Counted from the first letter of the stretch, positions 45,625 through 55,110 are shown. The stretch is 64,000 nt of DNA from Balneolales bacterium (GCA_020832405.1 JAFIET010000001.1:62001-126000); one strand, 5' to 3'. Numbers and translations: made by a program. Notes: a model not told the origin generated them from the sequence alone.

Positions 45625-47334
45625 GTGATTACATCATTATATATAAAGGACTTCGCCCTGATTGATGAACTCGAGACAACCTTCGAACCCGGCCTGAACA
45701 TCATAACCGGGGAAACGGGGGCGGGAAAATCCATCATCATCGGGGCGCTTAATATTCTGCTCGGCGAGCGGGCACAGCTCGAAAGCATTCGTCAGGGTGC
45801 GAACAAAGCGATCGCCGAGGTGATTCTGAAAACAGGCAAAGACGACAAACTCGCGGCCCTGCTGCAGGAGCACGGTGTTGAGCCCGCCCCGGAAACCATC
45901 ATCCGGCGGGAAGTGCGGCCTTCCGGCAGCCGGGCGTTCATCAACGACACCCCCGTACAGCTGAGCGTGCTCAAGCAGGTAGGCGGCCTTTTGGTTGACC
46001 TGCATGGGCAGCACGACCATCAGCTGCTGCTGCGCGAGGAGCATCACCGGGAAGTGATCGACGGCCGACCGAGCGTGCAGCCTGCGCTTGCGGCCTACAT
46101 CCAGAGCTTTGAACAGCTCAGCGGGCTGCGCCGGCAGAAAGCCGCCCTGCAAAAACGGGAGCGCGAACTGCGCGAAAAGCAGGAGCTCTACCGCTTTCAG
46201 CTGCGTGAGCTTCGGGCAGCCGACCTCAAAGCCGACGAAACCGAGCAGCTTGAGCGCGACATCCGCCTGCTCGACAGCAGCGAGGAGCTCAACGAAACCG
46301 CGGCCAAAATACTCGCAGCCGGCCGCGACGGCGAATATAATGCGCTCGATCTTCTCGGGCTGATGGAACAGGCCCTCAGCCACATGGCGCAGATTGAGCC
46401 GGAGTTTGAAAACTACGTGCAGGAGCTGGAAACTGCCCGCATCAGCGTGGAAGAGCTGCTGCGCTTCACCGAGCAGTACCAAACCAACATCGAGTTTAAC
46501 CCCATACAGCTCGAAACCCTGCGGCAGCGGCAGGCGGAGCTCCGCCGGATCGAGAAAAAGTACGGGAAGGGCCCCGAGGAGCTGCTGGCCTACATGCAGG
46601 AAGTGGAGCAGACCCTGAGCTTGGCCGATAATTACGAAGCCGAGCTGGAAAAGCTGGATGCACAGATTCAGAAAGCCGCCGGCCTGCTCAAAGCGCAGGC
46701 GGTTGCGCTGCACGAAGCCCGGCTGCAGGAAGGCGAACGCCTCTCCCGCGATATTGAAAAAGAGCTGATGCGGCTGGGCTTCCGGCATGCGCGCTTTGCA
46801 GTTGTCGTGCGCTGGCGCGAGCAGGCCGACGGCTGGATCGAAATCGACGGCCGCCGTATCGCCTGTACCGACGATGGCGCCGACGACCTCAGTTTCTACA
46901 TTTCCACCAACAAAGGCGAGGAACCCAAGCCGCTGTCGCGCACCGCTTCAGGCGGGGAGATGAGCCGCATCATGCTGGCTCTGAAATCCATCCTGGCCCG
47001 CGAGCAGCGTCTGCCCGTGATGATTTTCGACGAAATCGATACCGGCATCAGCGGGCCCATCGCGCAACAGGTCGGCCGCACCATGCGCGAGCTGGCTTCA
47101 ACTGTGCAGATTCTGAGCATCACCCACCTGCCGCAGATTGCCTGCATGGCGCACACGCACTTTGTGGTGCGCAAGACCGAAACCAACGAGCGCACCGTTA
47201 CCCGCATCGACCGGCTCAGCCCGGAAGATCACGTCCGGGAAGTGGCCCGCCTCATGAGCGGCGCCGACCTCACCGAAGCTGTGCTCAGCAGCGCCCGCGA
47301 ACTGGTGGCCTCGGCAACCGAACTGCCAAACTGA
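45625..47334 (+). CDS. recN: DNA repair protein RecN
   Basis: 569 residues from the GTG at 45625 (VITSLYIKDFALID), matching the usual RecN start; the frame is open 117 bases upstream without homology. Walker A is GETGAGKSIIIGAL, the central coiled coil spans about 160-360, and the C-terminal ABC part has LSRTASGGEMSRIMLALKSI and MIFDEIDTGISG. It holds broken DNA ends together in recombinational repair as an SMC-like ATPase. TACCTTTA upstream is close to a -7 box. Confidence 0.95.
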   Translation: MITSLYIKDFALIDELETTFEPGLNIITGETGAGKSIIIGALNILLGERAQLESIRQGANKAIAEVILKTGKDDKLAALLQEHGVEPAPETIIRREVRPSGSRAFINDTPVQLSVLKQVGGLLVDLHGQHDHQLLLREEHHREVIDGRPSVQPALAAYIQSFEQLSGLRRQKAALQKRERELREKQELYRFQLRELRAADLKADETEQLERDIRLLDSSEELNETAAKILAAGRDGEYNALDLLGLMEQALSHMAQIEPEFENYVQELETARISVEELLRFTEQYQTNIEFNPIQLETLRQRQAELRRIEKKYGKGPEELLAYMQEVEQTLSLADNYEAELEKLDAQIQKAAGLLKAQAVALHEARLQEGERLSRDIEKELMRLGFRHARFAVVVRWREQADGWIEIDGRRIACTDDGADDLSFYISTNKGEEPKPLSRTASGGEMSRIMLALKSILAREQRLPVMIFDEIDTGISGPIAQQVGRTMRELASTVQILSITHLPQIACMAHTHFVVRKTETNERTVTRIDRLSPEDHVREVARLMSGADLTEAVLSSARELVASATELPN

Positions 47335-47380
47335 GCCTGAATTTTTTCCTGTTTCCGAATTTATCATCCTGAGAGCCCCC

Positions 47381-48520
47381 ATGTCCGCACGCTTCGCCGC
47401 TACCGCTTTTGTTTTTTTTCTTTTTATGATGACGGGTCCCGTGGCCTGGGCGCAGGATTCCGGGGCTGAAAACCGCTCCGAAGAATCCGGGCCCGGCCTT
47501 GAAGCCATGATCGGGCAGATGATGATGGTCGGTTTCCGGGGCTTCGAAGCCGATGAAGCGCACTGGGTTGTGCAGGACATCCGCGACCGGAACCTGGGCG
47601 GCATCATCCTGTTCGATTACGATGTGCCTAACCGGCGTGCCGAGCGCAATGTGCGCTCCCCGCAGCAGCTTGCGCGACTTGTGCGGCAGCTGCAGCGCCA
47701 CGCCGAAACCCCGCTGCTGGTGGCCATCGATCAGGAAGGCGGCCGCGTGAACCGCCTCAAGCCGCGCTTCGGCTTCCCCGAAACGCCCTCGCACGAGCAT
47801 CTGGGCCGCATCAACCGCGCGGATTCAACCCTGCACTATGCCCGGCAGACCGGCCGCATGCTTGCCGAGGCCGGCATCAGCATCAACTTTTCACCCGTTG
47901 TGGATGTGAACGTGAATCCGCAGAACCCGGTAATCGGTCAGCTCGGCCGCAGCTTCTCGGGGGATGCCGGCCGCGTAACGCATCACGCCCGCCTCACCCT
48001 TGAAGGCTTCCGGGAGGAGGGCGTCTGGGGCACGGTGAAGCACTTCCCCGGGCACGGCAGCGCCTGGAACGACTCGCACTACGGCATGGCGGATGTCACC
48101 GAAACCTGGACCGAAGCCGAGCTGGAGCCCTACCGCGACCTCTTCGCCGACGGCAGTGCGCGGCTGGTGATGAGCGCGCACATCTTCAATGCCGACTGGC
48201 ATCCCGAACACCCGGCGACCCTGGTACCGGAAATCATGACCGGCCTGCTGCGCGACGAGCTCGGCTTCACAGGGCTGCTGTTTTCCGACGACATGCAGAT
48301 GGGCGCTATCACCGATTTTTACGGGCTGGAGCAGGCGCTCGAGCTGGCCGTACTTGCGGGCATAGACGTGCTGGTATTTGCCAACAACTCGGTGTACGAC
48401 CCGGAAATCACCCGAAAAGCCATCGCCATCCTCAGCGCTGCCGTGGAAGAAGGCCGCATCCCCCGGGCACGCATCGAGCAGGCTTACGGACGGATCATGG
48501 CGTTCAAGGCCAGGATGTAG
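47381..48520 (+). CDS. Exported glycoside hydrolase family 3 beta-N-acetylhexosaminidase (NagZ-like)
   Basis: A 379-residue exported enzyme: signal peptide ATAFVFFLFMMTGPVAWAQ, then MIGQMMMVGFRG. The family 3 core has LLVAIDQEGGRVNRLKP, INFSPVVDVN, GTVKHFPGHGSAWNDSH (acid/base His) and the nucleophile aspartate in LFSDDMQMGAI. These fit beta-N-acetylglucosaminidases acting on muropeptides or chitin-like chains. hemW starts 58 bases after its stop. Confidence 0.88.
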   Translation: MSARFAATAFVFFLFMMTGPVAWAQDSGAENRSEESGPGLEAMIGQMMMVGFRGFEADEAHWVVQDIRDRNLGGIILFDYDVPNRRAERNVRSPQQLARLVRQLQRHAETPLLVAIDQEGGRVNRLKPRFGFPETPSHEHLGRINRADSTLHYARQTGRMLAEAGISINFSPVVDVNVNPQNPVIGQLGRSFSGDAGRVTHHARLTLEGFREEGVWGTVKHFPGHGSAWNDSHYGMADVTETWTEAELEPYRDLFADGSARLVMSAHIFNADWHPEHPATLVPEIMTGLLRDELGFTGLLFSDDMQMGAITDFYGLEQALELAVLAGIDVLVFANNSVYDPEITRKAIAILSAAVEEGRIPRARIEQAYGRIMAFKARM

Positions 48521-48553
48521 GGCGGGGCACGAAACCCATCCCCCGGCAAAAAC
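48521..48553 (+). repeat. Recurring CATC(A/C)CCC intergenic element, copy 12
   Basis: GGGGCACGAAAC, then core CATCCCCC (48537-48544) and GGCAAAAAC, between the glycosidase gene and hemW. Confidence 0.55.
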
Positions 48554-48578
48554 TCAAAAAAAACAAAGATTCGGCAGC

Positions 48579-49745
48579 ATGTCGGGCATTTATATCCACA
48601 TTCCGTTTTGCAGGCAGGCCTGCACCTACTGCGATTTTTACTTCGAAACCTCCCTGAAGCACAGGGCCGGTTTTGTGCCGCAGCTGCTGCGGGAAATCGC
48701 GCACACGCAGGCGCAATTTCCCGAAACCACCGCAGAGCCGGTAAAGACCCTCTACTTCGGCGGCGGCACGCCCTCGCGGCTCACGACTCCGGAAATTGCC
48801 GAAATCATCGCGCGCATCCGTCAGGGCTGGACGCTCGAACCCGGGGCCGAAATCACCCTTGAGATGAACCCCGACGATGTGCATTCCGGGCGGCTCGCGG
48901 AACTGCGGCAGGCGGGCATCACCCGGGTGAGCATGGGCGTGCAGACCTTCGATGAAGCCCGGCTCCGGTTCATGAACCGGGCGCACACCCGCGGCGAAGC
49001 CCTGCGCGCACTCGAAGCCCTCGCCGGTGCCGGCCTGCCAAGCTGGACCGCCGACCTCATCTACGGCAATCCCGGTCAGACCCGGGATGAACTACAGGCC
49101 GATCTCGAAACTCTGCTTCAGTTTCAGCCGCCGCATGTGTCGGCCTACAGCCTCACCGTGGAGGAAAACACCAAGCTCTACCGCATGGTGAAGAAGCAGC
49201 TGGTGCAGCCGCCTGACGACGAAGAGGTCGCCGAACAGATGCAGCTGGTTACCGATACCCTCGGCGCTGCCGGCATTGCGCGCTACGAGGTGAGCAACTA
49301 CGCCCGGCCGGGGCATGAATCGCGGCACAACGGCGCCTACTGGCGGCATGAAAACTATCTCGGCTTCGGACCCGGCGCGCACGGCTTCTGGTGGCAGCCC
49401 GGGGGGCAGGGGGCGGAGCGCACCCAAAATGCGCCCCGCCTGAGAACCTACATGGATGCCGACCCCGGCATTGCGTTTCACCGCACCCAAACCGACAGCT
49501 ACGATCTCGCGGCCCTCGGCGAAGAGCGCCTGCTGCTCGGGCTTCGCACCCGCAGCGGGGTCAGCCGCGAAGAGCTGCTCAGCCGCTACGGCTGCGGGCT
49601 GACCGAAGCACAGCTCAGCACCGCCGCAAAATTCACCGCACAGGACCTTTTGGATGATGTTGCCCAAACCGGCCTGCTGCGCCTCACCCAAAAAGGGCTG
49701 CTGTTCGCCAACAGGATCGGCCTTGAGCTGGTGAGCGTGAAATGA
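48579..49745 (+). CDS. hemW: Radical SAM heme chaperone HemW
   Basis: 388 residues from the ATG at 48579 (MSGIYIHIPFC). The Fe-S/SAM motif is CRQACTYCDFYF (CxxxCxxC). TLYFGGGTPSRL, VSMGVQTFDEARLRFMNRAH and LIYGNPGQTRDEL are the HemW/HemN-like core. It lacks the extra cysteine of true HemN, and the C-terminal HemN_C winged helix is intact. It probably hands heme to membrane enzymes. Codon use is GC-rich like its neighbours. The frame extends far upstream within the glycosidase gene and is ignored. Confidence 0.92.
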   Translation: MSGIYIHIPFCRQACTYCDFYFETSLKHRAGFVPQLLREIAHTQAQFPETTAEPVKTLYFGGGTPSRLTTPEIAEIIARIRQGWTLEPGAEITLEMNPDDVHSGRLAELRQAGITRVSMGVQTFDEARLRFMNRAHTRGEALRALEALAGAGLPSWTADLIYGNPGQTRDELQADLETLLQFQPPHVSAYSLTVEENTKLYRMVKKQLVQPPDDEEVAEQMQLVTDTLGAAGIARYEVSNYARPGHESRHNGAYWRHENYLGFGPGAHGFWWQPGGQGAERTQNAPRLRTYMDADPGIAFHRTQTDSYDLAALGEERLLLGLRTRSGVSREELLSRYGCGLTEAQLSTAAKFTAQDLLDDVAQTGLLRLTQKGLLFANRIGLELVSVK

Positions 49746-49855
49746 AATGAAATGCCGGAAAGGGTCACGTACGTCGTTTTACCTGATGAATCAGTCCAGC
49801 TTATCGTTTGGCTTTCATGGGTTTACAGCTTAAGTTGTGGTTAAATAAAAAAAGG

Positions 49856-50443
49856 ATGACAGACTCCCCTAAGAAATCGAAAACGACCTACAAGGTCGGT
49901 AAAACCAAGCAGATCATTGCAGTGGGTGGGGAATGGGACGCGTTTGCGGAAGAAAATGAAGGCCGGAAAGCGCTGTCAAGATCGGTAATTGGCCGGCCCA
50001 TCTGGGATTTCATTACCGGCGCTCCGACCCGCATGTGGCTGGAAACGCTGTTTCAGCTGGCTGAGCTGCGCAACGAGCCGGTTGAGCGGATTTACCGCTG
50101 CGATTCGCCACAGCTCAAGCGGGTGATGTCGATGCGCATCTCCCCCGAAGAAGACAGGGTGCTCCGGGTCGATAACGAGCTGCTCTCGGTCGAGCCGCTG
50201 GAAAAGAAGGTCGTAATACGGCATCATTCGCACCAAACCGGCACCGATATCCGCATGCGGTGCAGCATTTGCGGGAAAATTAAGGAAAAGGAAAACGAGG
50301 TATGGACCGAGCCTGCTGATCTCGTAGATCAGATACCGGAGGGCATTGTGGTGGCCTACACCGTGTGCGCTGCCTGCAAACAGGCTTTACCCCGCGCCGG
50401 TGCCCGGAAACCCTGGCAGCACCGTGAGCCGCCTGATTTGTGA
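49856..50443 (+). CDS. PAS-like protein with C-terminal zinc-finger-like cysteines, unknown role
   Basis: 195 residues from the ATG at 49856. The N-terminal half has IIAVGGEWDAFAEENEG, VIGRPIWDFITGAPTRMWLETLF and YRCDSPQLKRVMSMRIS, a pattern I recall from small PAS-like hypothetical proteins in several phyla. The end has CSICGKIKEK and VCAACKQAL, so four cysteines may bind zinc. This suggests a sensory or adaptor protein, but no output domain or partner is visible. Its last 57 bases overlap the convergent DinB-like gene. Confidence 0.65.
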   Translation: MTDSPKKSKTTYKVGKTKQIIAVGGEWDAFAEENEGRKALSRSVIGRPIWDFITGAPTRMWLETLFQLAELRNEPVERIYRCDSPQLKRVMSMRISPEEDRVLRVDNELLSVEPLEKKVVIRHHSHQTGTDIRMRCSICGKIKEKENEVWTEPADLVDQIPEGIVVAYTVCAACKQALPRAGARKPWQHREPPDL

Positions 50444-50965
50444 AAGGTGCCGCTGCTGATGCCCCGGCATGGCCTGAAACCAGGTCGCCGCGTTGAACCG
50501 CAGCAGCGGGGTGAAGGCCGAACGCACGTAAATCCGGTTCAGGTCGAGGCGGTTAGTCCGGCTGAACGCAAGCAGCTGCAGGTACTGCTGCTGAAGGGCT
50601 TCGAAGGTGTGCAGCAGTTCGGTTTTGCTGAATGAGGACCGGGCCGGTTTATAAACCGCAGGCGCCGGTATCGGCTTACCCGAGGGACCCGAGCCTTTCA
50701 GAAACCAGGCCCCGATAAAGCCGGTTTCGAAGGGCGGCTCGCCGGTGCGTCCTTTTTTTGCCGCCTTGCGGAGGGCAGTTTCAATGATAGGCAGCATTTT
50801 GGAACCGCTCAGATTCAGGTGCTCAATACATTCGCCGGCTGACCACTTACCGGGGGAGGGCTTCCAGTTGAAGGCTTCTTCATCCATGTTTTCGGTGAGC
50901 TCGCTTACATTCTGAAGGCAGGCCCGGCAGCCTGACTCCCACTCCTCATAACTTCGCAGTTTCAT
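50387..50965 (-). CDS. DinB-like (YfiT/DinB_2) putative metal-binding protein
   Basis: 192 residues from the ATG at 50965 (MKLRSYEEWES). It has FNWKPSPGKWSAGECIEHLNLSGSKML, the DinB_2 opening with a ligand histidine, and a C-terminal PGHQQRHLSQIRRLT giving the other histidines of the typical three-His site. DinB-family members are thiol transferases or unknown enzymes. It overlaps the convergent PAS-like gene tail-to-tail by 57 bases. The far-upstream part of the frame is ignored. Confidence 0.75.
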   Translation of the reverse strand: MKLRSYEEWESGCRACLQNVSELTENMDEEAFNWKPSPGKWSAGECIEHLNLSGSKMLPIIETALRKAAKKGRTGEPPFETGFIGAWFLKGSGPSGKPIPAPAVYKPARSSFSKTELLHTFEALQQQYLQLLAFSRTNRLDLNRIYVRSAFTPLLRFNAATWFQAMPGHQQRHLSQIRRLTVLPGFPGTGAG

Positions 50966-51050
50966 AGATGTCGGGTGAATGAAAAGTATCGTGCTTGCAA
51001 CAGCCGGCAAAATAGGTTTATAATTCCTTAGAAAACAAACGTTTTGAGAT

Positions 51051-51093
51051 AAAAAAAGCCCGAAGTACTGAAATCAGTGCTTCGGGCTTTTCG
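51051..51093 (-). terminator. Intrinsic terminator of the EEP-family gene
   Basis: AAAAGCCCGAAGTACT (51054-51069) pairs with AGTGCTTCGGGCTTTT (51076-51091, one G-T); T7 follows on the minus strand. Confidence 0.85.
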
Positions 51094-51096
51094 ATT

Positions 51097-51121
51097 TTTT
51101 AAAAGGGGGATGGCTTTCCTG
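51097..51121 (-). repeat. Recurring CATC(A/C)CCC element (minus orientation), copy 13
   Basis: GGGGGATG (51105-51112) with TTTTAAAA before it and GCTTTCCTGCC after it, next to a terminator. Confidence 0.5.
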
Positions 51122-51124
51122 CCT

Positions 51125-52651
51125 TTACGGCCACTGCGGATTGATGTAGTCTGCACTTTCAATCACAAACTGCCAGTTGCCGCGGAATTTGCCCAAACGC
51201 GCAATAAAACCGACTTCCGAGCCGCTGCCGGCATCCGCTGCGAAACGCTCGCGCACGTTAAAAGCCGGTGCCCAGAGGTCGTACAGCTCGCCGTTTACCT
51301 GCACCTGAAAGCGGTTGTTAATTTCGGCTTCAACCCAAAAAAGCTGATCAAAAAAAGCAGAGGTGCGGATGTTTTGCCCGAGGTATTCATCCGGCATGAG
51401 TACATCCGACGGATGCGGCATGGTGTACTGAACGGGAATCACGAAGCTGTCTTCATCATCATTAAAACCGGGGTTTTCAAGGGGGATGAAATCCAGCCCT
51501 GAACCCGCCTCTGCAATCTGAAAGCGCATGCTGATAGGCAGGTGATCGGAGTAGCCGCCGCCGTCTTCAAAGAAATGCCAGCGCCGGGGGGCGCCGCTGT
51601 TGGCGTACACATTCTTGCCGGGCCAGCGGCCGACCGCAAAACTGTTATCGGTGTACTGCACGCCCTCGAAATCGTACATGCCCATCCCGATCATAATCTG
51701 CATGAGGGTGCCCCAGTTGCCGCGAAAAACATCTGAGCCGCGCTCGTACAGCGGCAGCTCGTACCAGAGGTTGTACACGCCGTCGGTTTCGCCCCGCTTC
51801 ACCCCGCGCTCATCGCCAACCGAGCGCAGTACATCGTTTACGGCCGTAACTTCCATGTACGGGTAGCGGTGACTCTGATGGTACTGACTGTTGAAGTCGC
51901 CTCCGAGAATGAAGTCCAGCTGCGGGTTTTCGGCCAGCAGCTCGTCGAGCCGGTCGCGCAGCACCTGCGCGTTACGGATGCGGATGAGCTCCATTTCGGC
52001 ATCTGAAGCCCGTGAGCGCCAGTGGTTCACAAACAGCGCGAGCTCGTGCCCGTGCACGTCAACCCAGGCTTCGAGAGTCGGGCGGGCACTTTCGCCGGGC
52101 AGGGCGCGGGTGCGCTCGTGCAGGATGGGAAAGCGCGAGAACAGCACATTTTTTACGGCATGCGTCGGGCGGCCGTTTGCGTCGCGCTCGTAGGCAACGG
52201 CCACGTCGTAGCCGGTAAGCCCGTGATCGTGCATCCCCTTGAGCAGCAGCATTTCTGCCGGCAGGTCAGCGATGTCATCGTCGAGGTGCGTGGTGAGCAT
52301 CTGCTCAATGGTGAGGTGCGCGTAGCGGGCAAGCACCTCCTGCGGGTCGTGCAGGGCGAATTCCGGCAGAGGGGTGAAATCACTTTCGATTTCCACAAAC
52401 ATGATGATATCCGGACCTGCGCCCTCATTGTAGCGGGCCATCAGCCGGCTCGTTTTCTGAATTTTGGTAAGCAGATGTTCGGGCCGGTACAGGGGGTTGC
52501 CGTCCTCATCAAACGGCTGATAATCGCTGTAAACGGCGACTCCGTCGATATCAAATATGTTTTCCACATTATGGACGACCAGCTTGTACTCCTGAGCAAA
52601 AGTGTAAGGCAGGGCAAGAAAAAAGGAAACCAGCATGAAGGCCGGCATCAT
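51125..52651 (-). CDS. Secreted endonuclease/exonuclease/phosphatase (EEP)-family protein
   Basis: 508 residues from the ATG at 52651, with signal peptide (MMPAFMLVSFFLALPYTFAQ). The EEP fold is marked by LVVHNVENIFDIDG, VNHWRSRASDAEMELIRIRNAQVL (His-containing), FILGGDFNSQY and YSDHLPISMRF. It may be a secreted DNase, phosphatase or phospholipase; substrate unknown. The C-terminal ~130 residues (about 375-508) form an additional beta-rich region with EAEINNRFQVQVNGELYDLW. No type IX sorting domain is present. Confidence 0.82.
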   Translation of the reverse strand: MMPAFMLVSFFLALPYTFAQEYKLVVHNVENIFDIDGVAVYSDYQPFDEDGNPLYRPEHLLTKIQKTSRLMARYNEGAGPDIIMFVEIESDFTPLPEFALHDPQEVLARYAHLTIEQMLTTHLDDDIADLPAEMLLLKGMHDHGLTGYDVAVAYERDANGRPTHAVKNVLFSRFPILHERTRALPGESARPTLEAWVDVHGHELALFVNHWRSRASDAEMELIRIRNAQVLRDRLDELLAENPQLDFILGGDFNSQYHQSHRYPYMEVTAVNDVLRSVGDERGVKRGETDGVYNLWYELPLYERGSDVFRGNWGTLMQIMIGMGMYDFEGVQYTDNSFAVGRWPGKNVYANSGAPRRWHFFEDGGGYSDHLPISMRFQIAEAGSGLDFIPLENPGFNDDEDSFVIPVQYTMPHPSDVLMPDEYLGQNIRTSAFFDQLFWVEAEINNRFQVQVNGELYDLWAPAFNVRERFAADAGSGSEVGFIARLGKFRGNWQFVIESADYINPQWP

Positions 52652-52792
52652 CCTGAAAAAAAGAAAATCGAATCCGGATTTCCCGGAAGGGGCTGAATGC
52701 ATGAGCTGAATTTTTGAGAGAATATTGATGAACAGTGCAAGATACCGAAAAAGCTGCTCAGTCGGAGGGGGGGCAAAGCTGGCTGAGAGCAG

Positions 52793-53359
52793 CTAAAAAC
52801 GCGGCCGGAAGAAACTTCTGATATCGGGGTGCACTTCGCCGTGCACAAAATAAATGAAGATGACCTCGGTAAACGCCAGCATATAAATGAGGATAACGCC
52901 GCGAAAAACCAGGGTGGTATCCATGAAGAAGGAGGTGATCATGGCAAAGAAAATGGCCGCGCCGCCCAGTTTGCTCAGCCAGGTGTGCAGGAAAAGCACC
53001 CGCCGGAATTTGAGCAGCGAAAGCACAATACTCGAAAAAAACAGCCCGAGCAGCAGCTGCAGGTAAACCAGGTTGGGCGAGATATAGTCCGGAAACAGCA
53101 CGTAGAAAAACCAGGCCGAGGAAAGGTAGAATACAAAATCGGCCGCGGAGTCGAGATGCGCACCGAAGGTGGTAGCCTGATTGAGCCAGCGGGCGGCCTT
53201 GCCGTCCAGAAAGTCGGTGAGGCCCAAAGCAATGTATAGCCCCAAAAAGGCATTTAGCTGACCTGTGCCCAGCAGCCAGAACAGAAAGGGAACCCCCAGC
53301 AGGCGGCTCAGCGAGAGGGCATTAGGCAGGTTGATATAAGGTACAGGTGTTGGATTCAT
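52793..53359 (-). CDS. CDP-alcohol phosphatidyltransferase family membrane protein
   Basis: 188 residues from the ATG at 53359 (MNPTPVPYINLPNALSLSRL), which is the typical start; the upstream frame adds nothing. The catalytic motif DGKAAR, eight residues, G, three residues, D, three residues, D is exact (residues about 52-75). Several helices follow. It joins a CDP-activated lipid or small group to an alcohol, as in phosphatidylglycerophosphate or inositol-phosphate synthases; which one is not clear. It is divergent from the metallophosphoesterase gene. Confidence 0.85.
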   Translation of the reverse strand: MNPTPVPYINLPNALSLSRLLGVPFLFWLLGTGQLNAFLGLYIALGLTDFLDGKAARWLNQATTFGAHLDSAADFVFYLSSAWFFYVLFPDYISPNLVYLQLLLGLFFSSIVLSLLKFRRVLFLHTWLSKLGGAAIFFAMITSFFMDTTLVFRGVILIYMLAFTEVIFIYFVHGEVHPDIRSFFRPRF

Positions 53360-53409
53360 GCGGGATATTAGCTGCTGAGCCGGAATTCTGCAAGCTTCCG
53401 GCAAAGGTT

Positions 53410-53423
53410 TGTAAGCGCTTTTT
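53410..53423. promoter_or_regulatory. LacI/CcpA-type operator-like site, half-degenerate
   Basis: TGTAAGCGCTTTTT matches the perfect palindrome at 55111 in 12 of 14 positions. It lies in the divergent region upstream of both the CDP-alcohol transferase and the metallophosphoesterase genes. Confidence 0.5.
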
Positions 53424-53492
53424 TTGAAAACAAGCCAAAATTAGCGATACTGCTGTAATCTGATAGTTTTTCCATGTTTAACTGAATTCAAA

Positions 53493-55034
53493 ATGAGCCT
53501 GCTTCTTCGTAATTCCGTGCTTTTTACGCTGTTGTTTTTGTTTTTCGGGACGTTCGCTGCCGGAAGCCTGCAGGCGCAGTCGGCCGGTCATGCGGATATT
53601 ACCGTGTACAGTTATTTCATAAGTGATCCGCTCACTGAAATTCATATCGCGGCCATCGGCAGATCGCAAACGCAGCTGGTTTTTGAATACCGTCCGGCGG
53701 GCTCAAGCCGCTGGCGGCAGCATGCCTTCACCCGGATCTCCGACATCCCCGGCTCGAACCGTATCCTCCGGGAAGTACATCTGCAGCAGCTCTCGCCCGA
53801 CAGCCTGTACGAAATCCGCTTTTCGTCGGCTGAGAACAGCCCCGTTTTCCGGTTCCGGACCCTCCCGGAAAGGCTCGAAGGCCCGCTCAGCATCGTGAGC
53901 GGCGGCGACCTCTTCCACAACGCCGAGCTCATGACCCCGACCACTGCTGCCGCAGCCCGCACCAACCCGCTGCTTGCTGCCATTGGCGGCGACTGGGCCT
54001 ACGCCGACGGCAACCCCGCCCGTATCGGGCGCTGGCTGGAGCTGTTCCGTATCTGGATGGAGCACATGGTAACCGACGACGGCCGCATGGTACCCTTCGT
54101 ACCCGGCATTGGCAATCACGAGGTTGTTGGCGGCTACGGCACCGATCCGGAGCTCGCCCCGCTTTATTTCACCTTTTTCGACCTGCCCGATAAACGGACC
54201 TGGTTCACCCTCGATGCCGGCGATTACCTCAGCCTCATCATGCTTGATACCAACCACACCGCCCGCATCGAAGGGCCGCAGCGGCAGTGGCTGCGCGAAA
54301 CGCTCGAAGCCCGGCGCGATGTAGCACACGTATTCCCGGTCTATCATGTGCCCGCCTGGCCGTCGTTTCGCCCATTCAGCGGCACACACACGCAGCAGGT
54401 TCGCGAGCACTGGGTACCGCTGTTTGAGCAAAACGGCATTCAGCTGGCCTTCGAAAACCATGATCATACCTTCAAGCGTACCAAGCCCATCCGGAATAAT
54501 CAGGTCGATCCCGGCGGGGTTGTTTATGTGGGGGATGGGTCCTGGGGTGTTTCTACCCGCCGTGCTGACGACATCGCACAGCGCTGGTGGCTGGAAAAAG
54601 TGACCGACGACCATCACTTCTGGCACCTGATGCTGCTGCCTGACACACGGCTCGTTACAGCGCGAAACGAAAGGGGCGAGCAGCTCGATTACTTCGAACA
54701 GCGGGTTCCGGTGAGCAGTGAAACTGAGCCCGGTTTAGGCCGCGCTGAGCTTCCCACCGGATTTTTCCTGTACCAAAACTATCCCAATCCCTTCAATGCC
54801 GGCACGGTAATCAGCTTTGTGGTGCCGGATTCGCACGACGGTCAGCCCGTGAGGCTGGACGTATTCAGCACCGGAGGGCAGCGTCTGGCTACGCTCGTGA
54901 ACGGCCCCGTTACGGCCGGAATTCATCAGCTGGCCTTTGATCCGGGCCGTTTAGGACTCAGCTCAGGGACCTACATCTACCGGCTGCAGGCTGCCGGACA
55001 AACCCGCTCTCGCCGCATGCTGTATGTGAAATAG
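53493..55034 (+). CDS. Secreted purple-acid-phosphatase-like metallophosphoesterase with type IX sorting domain
   Basis: A 513-residue secreted enzyme. Signal peptide SVLFTLLFLFFGTFAAGSLQAQ; fibronectin-like domain (about 35-125, ending FRFRTLPERLEG); metallophosphoesterase core with GGDWAYAD, VPGIGNHEVVGG, VFPVYHVPAW and FENHDHTFKR supplying the metal ligands; C-terminal YQNYPNPFNAGTVISF and YIYRLQAAGQTRSRRMLYVK sorting domain. It probably releases phosphate from extracellular esters. An operator-like site lies 70-83 bases upstream. Confidence 0.82.
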   Translation: MSLLLRNSVLFTLLFLFFGTFAAGSLQAQSAGHADITVYSYFISDPLTEIHIAAIGRSQTQLVFEYRPAGSSRWRQHAFTRISDIPGSNRILREVHLQQLSPDSLYEIRFSSAENSPVFRFRTLPERLEGPLSIVSGGDLFHNAELMTPTTAAAARTNPLLAAIGGDWAYADGNPARIGRWLELFRIWMEHMVTDDGRMVPFVPGIGNHEVVGGYGTDPELAPLYFTFFDLPDKRTWFTLDAGDYLSLIMLDTNHTARIEGPQRQWLRETLEARRDVAHVFPVYHVPAWPSFRPFSGTHTQQVREHWVPLFEQNGIQLAFENHDHTFKRTKPIRNNQVDPGGVVYVGDGSWGVSTRRADDIAQRWWLEKVTDDHHFWHLMLLPDTRLVTARNERGEQLDYFEQRVPVSSETEPGLGRAELPTGFFLYQNYPNPFNAGTVISFVVPDSHDGQPVRLDVFSTGGQRLATLVNGPVTAGIHQLAFDPGRLGLSSGTYIYRLQAAGQTRSRRMLYVK

Positions 55035-55110
55035 CTGCCGCACCGGGGAAGACATCAGCACAGGGTTACCTCAGATTTTATTTGTGAGGGAGTTTCTTTA
55101 TCTTGATAAT

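Noticed and set aside
45637-46788. 383-codon minus-strand frame inside recN
   Set aside because: A shadow of recN, whose Walker motifs and coiled coil are on the plus strand.
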